Below, in pieces: positions 1 through 11,450 of a stretch of 64,000 bases of DNA. A program made the translations under genes and the position numbers. This DNA comes from Erpetoichthys calabaricus (taxonomy: Eukaryota; Chordata; Cladistia; Polypteriformes; Polypteridae): the NCBI RefSeq assembly GCF_900747795.2, contig NC_041401.2:60959110-61023109 (forward strand), given 5' to 3'. Under the pieces are notes generated by a model. It was not told the DNA's origin. It saw only the letters and a list, made by a program, of their open reading frames with translations, and searched no databases. The number at the start of each line of letters is the position of its first letter. Position 1 is the first letter of the stretch.

Positions 1-1330
1 ATCCGAGTGATTTTGACAAGGGCCAAAATTGTGATGGCTAAATGACTGGTTCAAAGCATCTCCAAAATGGCAGGTCTTGTGCGGCATTCCTGGTATGCAG
101 TGGTTAGTACAGGGGTGGGCAAAGTCATTCCTGGAGGGCTACAGTGGCTGCAAGTTTTTGTTCCAACCCAGTTGTTTAATAAGAAGCACTTATTGCTCTA
201 GTAATACTTCTGCTTCATTTTAGTTGTCTTGGTCGTTAAGATTTTGAGCCCTTGTTGCTTATTTTAGTCTTAAATAGCTGTTTTCTTGGTTTTTAATGGG
301 TCCTTATTAGCAATAAGATGCAAATGACAAAAGAAACCAGCATTTCTCCATTTAGCTTATTACCATTTACACCGAGTGTATTTATTGTTCACTATTTGGT
401 TAAATGAAATACTTGGAAGGAAAGTGAAGAGAAACAAGTGAAAGATTGAGTGTTACTCATCCATTTTAGACTTCAAATCATTTGGATGATATCTTTAGAA
501 AGGGAAAAAAAAATCTAGGATATGAGAATGGCCTGACATGGCAGAGTTAAAACACTAACAAGCCATGAAATTTAATCATTGGCAAGGATTGTTTTCTAAT
601 TAAGCAACTGGCTTGGAGCAAAAACCTGCAGCTACTGCAGCCCTCCAGGACCGACTTTGCCCAACCCTGGGTTAGTACCTACCGAAAGTGGTCCAAAGAA
701 TGAAAATGTAAAATCTTCGACAAGGTTATGAGCATCCAAGGCTAATTGATGCATGTGGGAAGTGGCCCATCTGGTCTGGTTCGACCCCAAAGAAGAACCA
801 CTGTAGCATAAATTGCTGAAAAACATAATGCTGGTCATGAGATACAGATGTCAGAACACACAGTGCATCATAGCTTACTGCATATAGACACACACATTGG
901 TCAGTGTGCCCATGCTGAGCCCTGTCCACCGTCAAAAGTGCCTATAATGGGCAATTGAGCATCAGAACTTTAACATGGACCAATGGAAGAAGGTGGCCTA
1001 GCCTGATGAATCAGGTATTGTTTTAGATCATCTGTATGACCAGGTGCACATGCGTCATTTACCTGGGAAAGGGTCAGCAATGACATTCCTTGATGGCAGT
1101 GGCCTGTTTCAGTAGGATGATGCGCCCTGCCACACTGCAAAAATTGCTCAGGAATGATTTGAGGAACATGACAAAGAGTTCAGGGTGTTGAGTTCTGGGG
1201 ATTTTGAATGCCAAGTCAATCTGATCGAGCATCTGTCGAATATGCTAGAAATAAAAGTTGACCCTACAAAAATCTAAACCTGAAGGTGGCATGGCATAAT
1301 GTAGCTTTCAGGTCTGTTATTGGTGTGCAA
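1..1330 (+). mobile_element. Tc1-like transposon relic, cut by the window start and interrupted by a hAT MITE
   Basis: Positions 1-109 and 670 to about 1330 read as degenerate Tc1 transposase coding DNA of the fish family whose termini contain CTGGCCACTTTATTAGG (another copy is at 34830-35867). Recognisable stretches encode the helix-turn-helix region near the start and later the part around QQDDAPCHTAKI and the EHLW-like region. The DDE core is shortened by an internal deletion near 1070. The element is non-coding now. Its 5' end lies outside the window. Confidence 0.8.
110..669. mobile_element. hAT-type MITE, 560 bp, nested in Tc1
   Basis: The ends are about 65-bp imperfect inverted repeats (110-174 and 605-669), starting CAGGGGTGGGCAAAGTC on the left and CAGGGTTGGGCAAAGTC on the right. 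The 8-bp target duplication GGTTAGTA is at 102-109 and 670-677. Removing the insert plus one repeat restores continuous Tc1 sequence. There is no coding capacity. Confidence 0.92.
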
Positions 1331-1337
1331 ATATCCA

Positions 1338-1900
1338 TCTCTCAATTATAAAAAAAAAATCTTGGAAGGAGAATAGAGAGACAAGACGTGATTTTCTCAG
1401 AGAGACACTTTCACGTCCCACGAGATGAGACTTTGTGCCAAGAGATGTAACCACTCCTGGGGCCGGAAATAAAAGACAGAGAGTAGACGACAAAGTAGAA
1501 TGTCGCAAAGAATTCAAAAATGTTGGCACGCTACACATGCTGAGCAGGTTAGAGATAATGGAGGTACTAAAACTCGAAAGTCTCAAAAAAATTGTAGTAA
1601 ATACCGTATTAGCACAAACCAACGGAAATTATTTCTCTGTGAAATAACGGAACAGTGAAAAGAGATTGAATATATTTTTCAGATTTAAACTTTAAGTCGG
1701 AGACTTGTAGATTGTCTAATTCGTGTTGCCATCAGGGATATGTAGTGTTTTTTTCCCCCCAATGAAGAGGCGTATCCACGAGAATTAAAAGTTTTGTTGT
1801 TTGATGAAAGTGAAATCCACATACGTGCGCAGCAGAGACGCAAAGTTGCTGGTGCATAGCGCAGGCAGGGGGATTGGCGAGTGAAGTGAGCAGACTGGAA
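1338..1900 (+). mobile_element. Helitron fragment (5' end and ORF1 N-terminal part)
   Basis: It begins TCTCAATTATAAAA then AATCTTGGAAGG, close to the 5' end of the Helitron at 33085-31693 (minus). It contains text for THAEQVRDNGG followed by KYRISTNQRKLFLCEIT, homologous to the same segment of that element. A GGCGAGTGAAGTGAGC stretch at about 1875-1890 resembles the GAGCGAAGC hairpin near Helitron 3' ends, but no clear CTRR terminus follows. Confidence 0.65.
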
Positions 1901-3434
1901 AGCAGCAGTAGTCCACTAAATCATTCCTGGTAAAGAAGTCTTGTTTAAAATACTCTCAGAATGCTTTGCTTTGTACTTTTGGACAATTCTGATTACTGTC
2001 AATTTACCAAAAACACAGTGTTTCACCGTTTTGCTAAAGATATGAAATCAGTAAACTTAAGCTCTTACCTGCTGCCACTACACATAATAATCACTTATTT
2101 CAGCCTTCATTACTCTATGGAAGACACTAGGTTTAGAGAGTAAACATACTTGTTTGGATTAGCCTTTATGCTGCAATTGATTCTGTTAACGAAGAAAAAT
2201 TCAGCAAGTCACACTGGATGCATAGTAAATTTACCCTGTTAAGTCTTTGCTGAGCCATTGTAAAACATTAAACACTTATTTCTTTAAAGTATGAAAAATC
2301 TTTTAAGTCTATGTCATGTGAAATTAATAAGTAAATGAATACAAAAATCTACTAAACCAACTAGCATATTATTGTAGTAAACATCCTCTGTAAAATAGGT
2401 TGTCTACCATAGAGATGGATAGCTTATTTCAGAGATTCTAACAGAAGACACCACCATCGCAGTAAATTACAATGGATGGGACAATATAATGACAACATTC
2501 AGATAAATGAAATGCACATACAATAACACGATGCAGAATTTGCTGCCTTCAGTTCAAAGGCACTCACAATAATGTGTAGTCCATTGACCATCATTAATTA
2601 CACTACCTAAAGAATGAGTTACAAAAGGTGCAGAACCCATCCTGTGGCCACTGTAAATGCAAATTTGTGACAACATTAAGTAAATGTTTTAATTTGTATG
2701 ATGACCCTATATAAGTCTTCTCTCCGTTTCAACTGAAGTTGGACCCAATTCTTTTAATTTAATGCTCACTAAAATTCCACAGGGCAGAATCAGACAATAC
2801 AACTTGGCCATCCTAGAAGTACAGTACCATTGTTAACAAATGGATTTTATATTATCACCTATGTATTTACTGTACATGAGGATATTTGTTCCAGCATTAC
2901 ATAGATACATACTAAAACTGTCACATAAATTCTAGCTAGAAATTCCATTAAAAGAGTTGTTTATGTGAGACATAGTGCCGCATGAATGAACAACAATTCT
3001 CAACAGATAGTGGTACGCTGTTTTATAATGCAAAAAGGGCCTACTGAAATAGTCACATCTGTCTGTCCACATGAAAGACTCATCTCTCAGTGGATCCATT
3101 TTGTTGAAATTTGGAACACTTATTCTTCAAAGAAATTTGTTGGGACAATTTGCATTGAGATATCTTGAACAGAGAGCTCTGTACAGCTTTAAAATCTCCC
3201 ATTGAAAAGCATTGGTGAATTTCAAAATTGTCTATCTTAAAACAGAAACATTCAGTGCAACTTCAACATGGAATAGTTTACTGTTTCAAACGGACCTTCA
3301 GGAAAGTTACTTCAAGATGTATATTTTCCCGTTTTACTTTCTGGCAGCAACTCAGATCCCCAGTACAAGTTAGTTAAAACTCTGAGGAACTGGCACATGT
3401 GCAAGCCACTCATACACCGGCTTGTGTCTCTTAC
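1900..3434. other. AT-rich sequence with no recognised feature
   Basis: Only short, low-quality reading frames are present, and I recognise no repeat family. Confidence 0.5.
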
Positions 3435-3442
3435 TGCTTGAC

Positions 3443-4708
3443 TAGGACTGCCAACTGTCCTCATTTTCCCGGACATATCCTCATTTTTTACACTCCATGG
3501 ACTATCTGGGAGGAATTTATTCATTTTGAAAATGTCAAGAATTTTGGCACCTAAAATTTGAAAATATCCTTATCCTTGGTAAAATTTGAAAGCCGTATAT
3601 CAATCAGCACACACTCTTCTACCAGAATCTTTACTTCCGTTCTTGTAGTAAACAACACAGATATTGACAAGATTAGAAAAAACTTTCGAGTTCTTGGCTT
3701 TTGTCTGTCCAACTTGGCTTTTTCATTTCATCTTTTGAATTCATCTTTATCTTCTTGGTGAGTAGACAGTTCATTATAAATGTTCCTTTCCTTAATTATT
3801 TGTAATCCTAATTCGCTGTAACTAAGTGAATTTATTCACAATCGAAATTAACAATTTCATGTTTTGTATGCGAGATCTTATTTTCGATTCTTCTTTCAGC
3901 AGCTTGGTTAAACAAGAAATTTCATACATCCAAGTACAGTCTGTCATATTTAAGTGCGAGTAAGTACTGTTTTGTAATATTTGAATGAAAAATATTATTA
4001 CCACCCATTGTTCCAAAATGGATTTATAGTTGTAAATGAATAAGTCAACTATTAAAGTTTCACTTAATTAAAAAAAACAAATAAATAAAATCACACATTT
4101 ATCCTGTCATAAAAATGCAATATTTTTGTAGTTATCAGTTGATCAAGTAATAAGTCACTTATTCAAATAAATTTAATAATAATTTTCATAATTCTTTCAT
4201 TTACATAAATTCAGGAATACCCATTATGCCGAAAAGAAAGTGCAAGTTCACAGACTACTTGAACAACAAATATCCTTGTTTTCTCAGATTTACTGAGGAA
4301 AAAAAAAGCTTCAGTGGAAAAATATAAAAGAAAGTAGATAAATGCAAATAAACTAATTTCAAGATTAAAATTATTTGTTTTACTAGAACTGAATTTACCA
4401 TTTGTATAATTTTTATAGGTTTATAACAGTTAAGCTATCCAAATAAATTAACAGACTTTATTTCTTCCATTCTTAAGAGATTTGACATATTTAAAATATT
4501 TTATGGGTTATTAGTTTGCCAGTGGCTGTGATTGAGGCCATCATACCATAATTATAGTGATAAACTGTTACTAAAGGTTTATATCATTTTAAAAAAAACA
4601 ATACTTTATAAAGGTGTATTATGGCATCATAGGGAAAGGTGTCCTCAAAAGTCCTCATTTTTTGACCCAAATGTCACCATTTCCAGAGAAACAGAGTTGG
4701 CAGCCCTA
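3443..4708 (+). mobile_element. hAT-type transposon, 1266 bp, with perfect target duplication
   Basis: The inverted ends are TAGGACTGCCAACT (left) and TAGGGCTGCCAACT (right, reversed). They are flanked by the 8-bp duplication TGCTTGAC at 3435-3442 and 4709-4716. At 4226 an ATG opens MPKRKCKFTDYLNNKYPCF, which resembles the start of BED-zinc-finger/hAT-related proteins, and then stops after about 33 codons. The rest of the transposase is missing, so the copy is a non-autonomous deletion derivative. Confidence 0.85.
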
Positions 4709-4716
4709 TGCTTGAC

Positions 4717-6745
4717 TTAAATATTAAACTTTAAATAAAAAAAGAATCTTACTAGGAAGTGAATGGAAGAGGTAAGGAATTATGTAAGCATTACTCTTTA
4801 AGCATACAGTAGAATAAACATACTGTATATGGACACAGTATTGACATTACACTAAAGAAAAAAACCTCAGGGCCGCATTATCTGAACATTGTAATTAAGA
4901 ACGGACATTATCAACCTGCAGCTCAACAGTGTTTGAAGTAATTATTTACATAGGAAAAGGTGCAGCTCCACTAATTATTATGAACATAGGGAGGGTAAAT
5001 AAAGAGAACTGCAGTTGTTATGTTGACAGAAGATGGAAACTACATGGCATTCAAATAAAAACTGTGCTGTGGTGTAGAGCTCCTATAGTACAGGAACAGG
5101 TTGCTTGTGCCACAAATGGCAAGGACTGAGCAAAACTACAGTTTGCACAATGTTGAAAGACTGAGTTGGGGGCTACAGTTTATCGGTTCCTGAAGAACCG
5201 CTTTTGCCTTTCTATATCTTGAGACTGAAATTTAATCTTTAACATTTGTGTTACTTTTGGTATTCCCATTATGCAACAAATCAGTTCCTTTCCAAGATCT
5301 TAGTTATTTAGATAACTTTAATGAATTATTAGGTTTTAATTAATATTAACAGCTAAACAGAGAACTTAAAGCAAATGCTTTTCTCCTTCCACGATCGTGA
5401 TTTCGTACTAGTACTGGTCATTTTGCATTTATCGGTGTGATGCGCCATCCATCGGAATGACAGAGACAAAGCAATTAGATGGACAAAGACAGAAACAAAG
5501 ACACTCATCTTTCATTAAGGTGAAAAAGTGTCCAATGTGCAGATAATAAATAGATGTTCATAAAAAAAAAAAAAAAAATGTTAGAAAAAGGGAAAATAAA
5601 TATCACCAATAGTTAAAATCTGTTCAGATCCGTCTAAAATGTCCCCTTTGATTCTAGCCTCCAAAGAAGCACACACAAGCACAAGATCCATAAACAGTGA
5701 AAACATAACTTAATTCGCCACCTTCCCGATAAACCTGCAAATGATGACTTGTTCACCGTGCTTACTTCACCCTCGTGCTGTGCCTTCTATGGCCACACCA
5801 TATGCACTTCTTCACCTGGCAAATGCACCCATCTCCACCTCTCTGTGTCAATAGCCCTGACATTTCTGACTCCAAACTCATCAGCACCTATATGCTACTT
5901 CACTGTAACCTTCCATAGGTAGCACACTCTGCCACCTACAATCAGTACCCAATGAGCACAAACTGGTTCTAGCGTCTACCCTGCCTCCACAATCCTCAAA
6001 AGTCACTTTTGATGCTTCATCATGCCCAAGGAAACTTCCTACTGTCTCTGGAACAGTCTTCACTGCATCTGCCACAAACATCTCCAAATGTGATTTCCCT
6101 TCTTTTGTCCACCCGATCTGTTTATCTGATGAAGGTACAGACTCGATTAACACCGGTGCAACTAATGAGGAGTGGCTGTGCTGATCATTCAATTGCACAT
6201 GCCTCATTAAAAGCCTTCTCCCTGTCAGCCGCATCATCCCAGACAGTCATTGCCTGCACTGCCTTTTTATTTGCAGTGTAGCACATGCCGTGTTTCAAAA
6301 TGGCCCTGTGACACAGACTGTCACAAGTGGATTTTTTTTTTTGGGATCCTGTTTGTAATTAAAAAAACTTTCAGATTTTTAAATAAAAAACCTTAATTAT
6401 GTAAAAATTCAACATTTATCTGTCACTATAAATTATTAACAAAGCTCCTGTGCTGCACACCAGTAGTGGACAATTTTATCTTGACACTTCAGATATTTTA
6501 ACTCTCTATTGGTTAGTTCTTTTAAAAATGTTATATTTAAGATATTTGAACAACAGTTAGTTACAGACCCTCAACAACTAACAACAGTAAATCAATCAAT
6601 GCCATTTTTGCACCACTTGAATTGGACTCTGCTGGCCATGAAAGCTATTGAGCCACCACAAACCTCTTTTTAGCTACACAATATTATAAAATTCTGTTCA
6701 AAAGCACATATTTAATGTAGTCTACTAAATTCATGTAATTGTAAA
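4717..6745. other. Mixed region without an identified gene
   Basis: It includes a short poly(A) at 5562-5577. At 5640-6300 lies a C-rich stretch open on both strands (minus 6237-5881, 118 codons; plus 6009-6281, 90 codons). I could not assign that stretch to a family. Its composition differs from the AT-rich flanks, so it is probably an unidentified repeat. Confidence 0.4.
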
Positions 6746-7653
6746 TCTATACATATATAATTCTTTTCGCGTTTGAAACGGAAATTACATATGACCACAG
6801 AGGAACAGGAAAAACATTCTTAATAAACCTGATTCTTGCTGAGAGAGCGAATGGTGACATAGCTCTGGCTATAGCGTCATTGGGACTCACTTCTACATTA
6901 TTAGATGGAGGCTGTACAGCACATTCGGCATTGCAATTACCATTAAACTTCACTCATGACAAAAATCCAATTTGCATCATACGCAAGGGCTCTGGAAAGG
7001 CAAAAGTCTTGCAACATTCAAAGATAATAGTTTGGGATGAGTGCACCATGGCACATAAAAGAGCTTATGAAGCCTTGAACCGAACAATGCAAGATCTCAG
7101 AGATCCTAGCAAAATAATGGGAGGTACTGTCATTTTACTCGCAGGAGATTTTTGTCAACCATTACCAGTTATTCCACGAGGGACACCAGCGGATGAACTC
7201 AACGCATGTTTAAAATCCATGCTTCTTCCACGGTCAGTTATATGTCTCTAGTTCTCAGGTAGGTACACCAAAAAATGTATACATTTATGCACGTAATGGG
7301 CAAACAAAAAATGTAGTATACCCGAAAGCACTGCAGTAGTACTCAATGTATCTTTACTTCTTAAACGTTAATGTTTTACTGTTTAATAATTTATATGCTT
7401 CTTATATGTTGTTCAAATTCTTTTATCAAAATATTTTACTTTTTAATAATTTATATTTATATGCAATGTGCTTCTTATATATTACTTCATATTATCATAT
7501 GATAATGATGATTATATTGATTTCTGTGTTATTGTAAATGCTCTTCATTTATTGAAAAATAAAATTGGCAATTAACAAACTTATTTTACAAATACTACAT
7601 TTTATTTTTTTCCCCTTGCACTCAGTGAGCGAAGCCACTGGGTAATCAGCTAG
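6746..7653 (+). mobile_element. Helitron deletion derivative with helicase remnants, 908 bp
   Basis: The 5' end starts TCTATACATATATAATTC after an A (6745). The 3' end has the small hairpin CAGTG/CACTG (7623-7640), a 9-nt spacer and CTAG (7650-7653) before a T, all as expected for Helitrons. Inside, a frame open from about 6760 to 7251 encodes a Pif1-type helicase: Walker A GTGKTFLINLILAE, Walker B IIVWDECTMAH, then LLAGDFCQPLPVIPRG. At 7241-7339 the far C-terminus follows in another frame (YVSSSQVGTPKN then VVYPKALQ, stop). The HUH Rep part and the middle of the helicase are deleted. Confidence 0.88.
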
Positions 7654-7839
7654 TATTATATAAATATGAATTGCTATAAAAATATTTAATAAAAGAAAAT
7701 GTGATAACTGACACTTTGATTAAATAACTAAAAAATGTAAAATGCACCAACTTTTAAATCAGTTTACTAAGTCCCTAAAGCGGAAAACTTTGGAAATCTA
7801 TTGTTCAACATAAGCGCTCACATTTAAAATACCAAATGG

Positions 7840-8440
7840 GTAAATGTGTTGAAGCGTGCGGCCAGGGCCCTTGCCCAGCTGAGACGCCTCCACGCTGGGA
7901 GGACCAGGGGAGCAAGCATGGCCAGTAAGTTACCTTCCCTGGGATGCTAGATGGCAACCCCCCTGGGCTGCAGCAGTGCCTCGGACTCCCGCAAGACTTC
8001 AGGGGAGTGGGAGTTTGGTGCATCCACAGGTGCCACCAGGGGGTGCTGCAGCTGGAGTTGCTGAGCCCTTCTGGGCAGTCCTTCCACCACACCTGGAAGT
8101 GCTGCCGGAAATGAAGCCATCAAGCACCTGGAGCACTTCTGGGTGCATTATAAAAGGAGCCAGCAGCCACTACTCCGGGAGCCAGAGTCGGGAGGAGAAG
8201 GACTAAGTTTGAGGAGAAGAGTGGTAGAGATAAAGAAGAGAGATTTGATTTGATTTGGGTTTATCCGAGTTTGTGCTTAGTGTGGGACTGTGTTGTGTCT
8301 GTGGGTACGGGGAAGACGTAGCCCACAGACGAAGAAAGTAAAATTTTATTTCTTTTATAAGTGTGCCTGTCTGTATGTGTTGGTTCCATGCCCATATAGC
8401 ACCATTTTGTCACAGTGTGTACAAATCTTTTGTTACGTAG
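7840..8440 (+). mobile_element. GC-rich promoter-like repeat, possibly a solo LTR
   Basis: This GC-rich block in AT-rich surroundings contains a TATA box (CATTATAAAAGGAGC near 8148) followed by a leader-like purine-rich stretch. That layout is typical of a long terminal repeat standing alone. The ends and family are uncertain, and I see no coding region next to it. An unrelated promoter-bearing repeat is the alternative. Confidence 0.35.
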
Positions 8441-8599
8441 AAAATGAAGATGACTTTCAGGAGGACTGAACACTTTTGCACGCCATTGTAGGGCTTTTGA
8501 TTATTAAATTTGGTACAATGTTTAATAAAGCATGAGATAATAAAGTAGGTGTTCCTACTGTACATTCTCTGTAGGAATTCTCTGAATCACCACAAAGTG

Positions 8600-8830
8600 C
8601 ATTAAAAACAAGATGTGGGCACTGTTGCCTTATAGCTGCAGAATTCTGCTCACCATATGTGAGGAGTCTGCACATTTTCCCTGTGTCTGGATGGGTTTTC
8701 ATCCTGACATTCTGGCTTTCTCCCATATCAAAGACATCTATATTTGCCTGGATTGAGTTAGTGAGTGAGTGAGTGTTATAGTGTTCTGAATATTGATATC
8801 CCATCCTGGGTTGGGTTCATTGCACATTTC
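8600..8830 (+). repeat. Old V-SINE copy, degraded
   Basis: The order of motifs follows the SINE: tRNA-like head remnant, GTCTGCACATTTTCCCTGTG, TGGGTTTTCATCCTG, then a CCCATATCAAAGACATCTAT-like core. It has diverged greatly from the young copies. Confidence 0.55.
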
Positions 8831-8879
8831 ATGCTGCCAATATGGCTTCCAAATCCACACGGCTAATGGCATTTTCCGC

Positions 8880-9349
8880 ATTGTAAAAACATTGTTTTCA
8901 GGAACCAAGGGGTTCCTGTACGATGTAGGCTCTGGAACACTTTCATGTGTTGCGTCCCCAAATATGGGATGCGGAAAGAAGAGTGATGTGGTGCAAAGGA
9001 AGGTGTATTTTGGAGTTCACAGGAAATACCCTTTCATTTACTGCTATAATGCATTATATGACACGGTGCACCAGGAAGGCAGCTATGAAGAATGATGTGG
9101 TGCAAAGTGAGGAATGATCAGGGGCTTGCTACAAAGCGATTGTGATTTTACTGGGGAGATCATTGCTTCAATGTAGTCCATGGAGCAGCACACCATTCTA
9201 GCTTCACCAATAATTCTCCAAAGTTCAAACTACTAACAGATTTAAGATGATTCCAGTGTTGGAGATCAATCAATCAGCACAGTTCCATGCCCGAGCCCCA
9301 CCCACAATAGTTCCCAGTTGAATGAAGTGTACATACCCTGGAGAAGGAG

Positions 9350-9396
<47 letters not shown>

Positions 9397-9510
9397 CAAG
9401 GAACTACCAATCAGGAACAACAAATGGCCTGTGTTCCTTTGGTGGGAATGCTATTAAAGATCCAGAATTTCTGAAAAATAGCTGGTACCGAAAAAAGTTT
9501 TTACGGTAGG
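8880..9510 (+). repeat. Unclassified dispersed repeat, copy 1
   Basis: It is homologous to the minus strand of 56695-56290. Shared blocks include TTCCTGTACGATGTAGGC (coding FLYDVG in both), GTACATACCCTGGAGAAG versus GTACATACCCTAGAGTAG, and a GGAATGCTA block followed by a GGTACCGAAAAAAGTTT end. A 42-bp poly(A) tract at 9352-9393 has expanded inside this copy. It resembles a DNA transposon, but termini and class are not resolved. Confidence 0.55.
9352..9393. repeat. Poly(A) tract, 42 bp
   Basis: An uninterrupted A run lies inside the unclassified repeat. It is likely slippage-prone. Confidence 0.9.
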
Positions 9511-10320
9511 AAAACATCTTAAATTAATGGAATCAGATTTCAAAAGTCCTCTCTTTTCTTACCTGCTATTTTCCATAGTGTTTAAAAAGGTAAATGGTTT
9601 TACATAACAGTGAAACATCATAATGATATTCATTTTCCATCTCAAGCAAGAAATCACAAAATGCAGGTTTTATGAATACAAATATTAAAATCTGTAAATG
9701 TAATTAGTATCTAACAGTATCCACCTATTCATTTTCTTAACTTGTTTCTTCTAATGCAAGGTTAAAACAAGAAGCAACTATCTTAAGGCAGAAACCAACA
9801 ATAGATAGGATGCTAGTCCAGCATGGGACACACTCACACACATGCACATCCATACTGTGCCATCATCGAGAATCTACATTTGATGTTCTACCATGCATCT
9901 TTTACGCTGGTTTCTGTGCAAAACAGAAACACTAAGAAAAGATGTCTAGTATTTAATAAGTGTCATCCAAAGCAGGACGTAAAACAAAACAAAGATCATA
10001 CCAGATATAAATATTACAGATAAAGAGAAGAAAGAAAACAATTGTCAGGTGAGGTTATTATAAGTAAAACTGCAAATGGGGTCATGTCAGCTATGGGAAT
10101 ATCTAGTGTCCCAAATGGTTTGGTAATTTGCCCTTCAACAATTGTTCCATGGTTTGCTTCTGCTTTGCTATAGAACCTTCAAGGTAGGCTTTGGTTCTGC
10201 ATAACATTGAAAAAGGGGATTCAGCAAATGGTCATATAGCTGCCAAGTATCTATAGCACTTGGAAGCCACTTTGGAAAACAGCATTAACTAAATAAAATC
10301 CGACGAACCTTTGCTTCTGT
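9511..10320. other. No recognised feature
   Basis: AT-rich sequence with short frames only. Confidence 0.5.
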
Positions 10321-10324
10321 TGTG

Positions 10325-10540
10325 ATACCACATAGGGCAACACAATGGTACAGGCATTAATGTTGCTGGTTCATAGATCTATGGGTTTGTGATTGAATCC
10401 CAGGCTGAGAATTGTCCAAGTGTATTTTTCAACCAAATCACAAAGACATGCATGTTTATCTAATTTGCAAATCAACACTGGACTGGTAAGAGTAAGTAAG
10501 GATATATGTAAGTGAATGCATTGACCCAAAGCTCCCATGA
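10325..10540 (+). repeat. Old V-SINE copy, degraded
   Basis: It begins GGGCAACACAATGGTACAGG, a decayed tRNA-like head, and continues through a GATTGAATCCCAGG B-box-like stretch. Confidence 0.45.
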
Positions 10541-11360
10541 TACAGTAGGCCCAGATCCAAATATGACCCTAAATTAGAATAAATGAGTTTGGAATAAGAT
10601 GTGGTATTGGCAAAAAAAAAACTGGTATGGGTCCTTTGCTGAAAAAGAGTGGGTTGTTTTCTTTAGGTAAGTGGTTAGAATCTACACCAAGTTGAATGAT
10701 TCAGGTACCTCATAGCCTGTCCTATGAATAGGGATGGGGTGGTCAAAAATGTTGGACAGATTTATTTAATCAATATTATGAAGATGTTGTGCCAGACCAT
10801 AATAGTAAAGTGAAAACCACGTTCTTGTACAAAGCTTTAAATCTACCAGTTAGTCTACCTCACCTATGGTCACAAGTCCTGGATAGTGTCTGAAAATATG
10901 AGGTTGTGAGCAAAATCAGCCAGAATGAGGTCCCCACACCATGTAGCAGGGTTTGCTCTCTATGATAAGGTACAGAGCTCATGAATACTTGAGGGCTTTA
11001 CAGCAGAATCAATGTGTCTTCATATCAATAAGAACCCATTCGATTGGTTTGGGTATGAAGTTAGTTTGCTGAAACAGTCAGCACACCAAGCAAGGCCCAC
11101 AGGTAAAAAGAACCTGGGATAGACTCAGGTCAATCAGGACATAAAATATCTGTCAACTTACCTGGCAGTACCTGGGAATTCTTCATGAGAAAAAAAAGAA
11201 AGAAAAAAAAAAAAAAAAAAAAAAAAGGTTGCCAAGAACAGGCCTGATAAGCCCAGCTAAGAATGTTACCAACATGACCCTAAACGGGGAAAGAGGACAG
11301 CAAGTTAAGCTAAAAGTTTGGAAAAAATTAATGAATGCTACCACACGAATGTCCCAATTT
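10541..11360. other. No recognised feature; A-rich simple tract at 11188-11226
   Basis: There is no coding signal. The A-rich tract is interrupted only by single G bases. Confidence 0.5.
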
Positions 11361-11450
11361 CATAATAATAATAATGATTCTTTGCATTTATATAGCGCTT
11401 TTCTCACGACTCAAAGCGCTCAGCATTTGCAGGTTAAGGGCCTTGCTCAA
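11361..11450 (-). repeat. SINE 3' end with TATATAGCGCTTTT tail
   Basis: On the minus strand it ends AAAAGCGCTATATAAATGCA followed by an ATTATT tail. The same 3' end is carried by the SINEs at 27771-27903 and 40226-40376. Confidence 0.6.
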
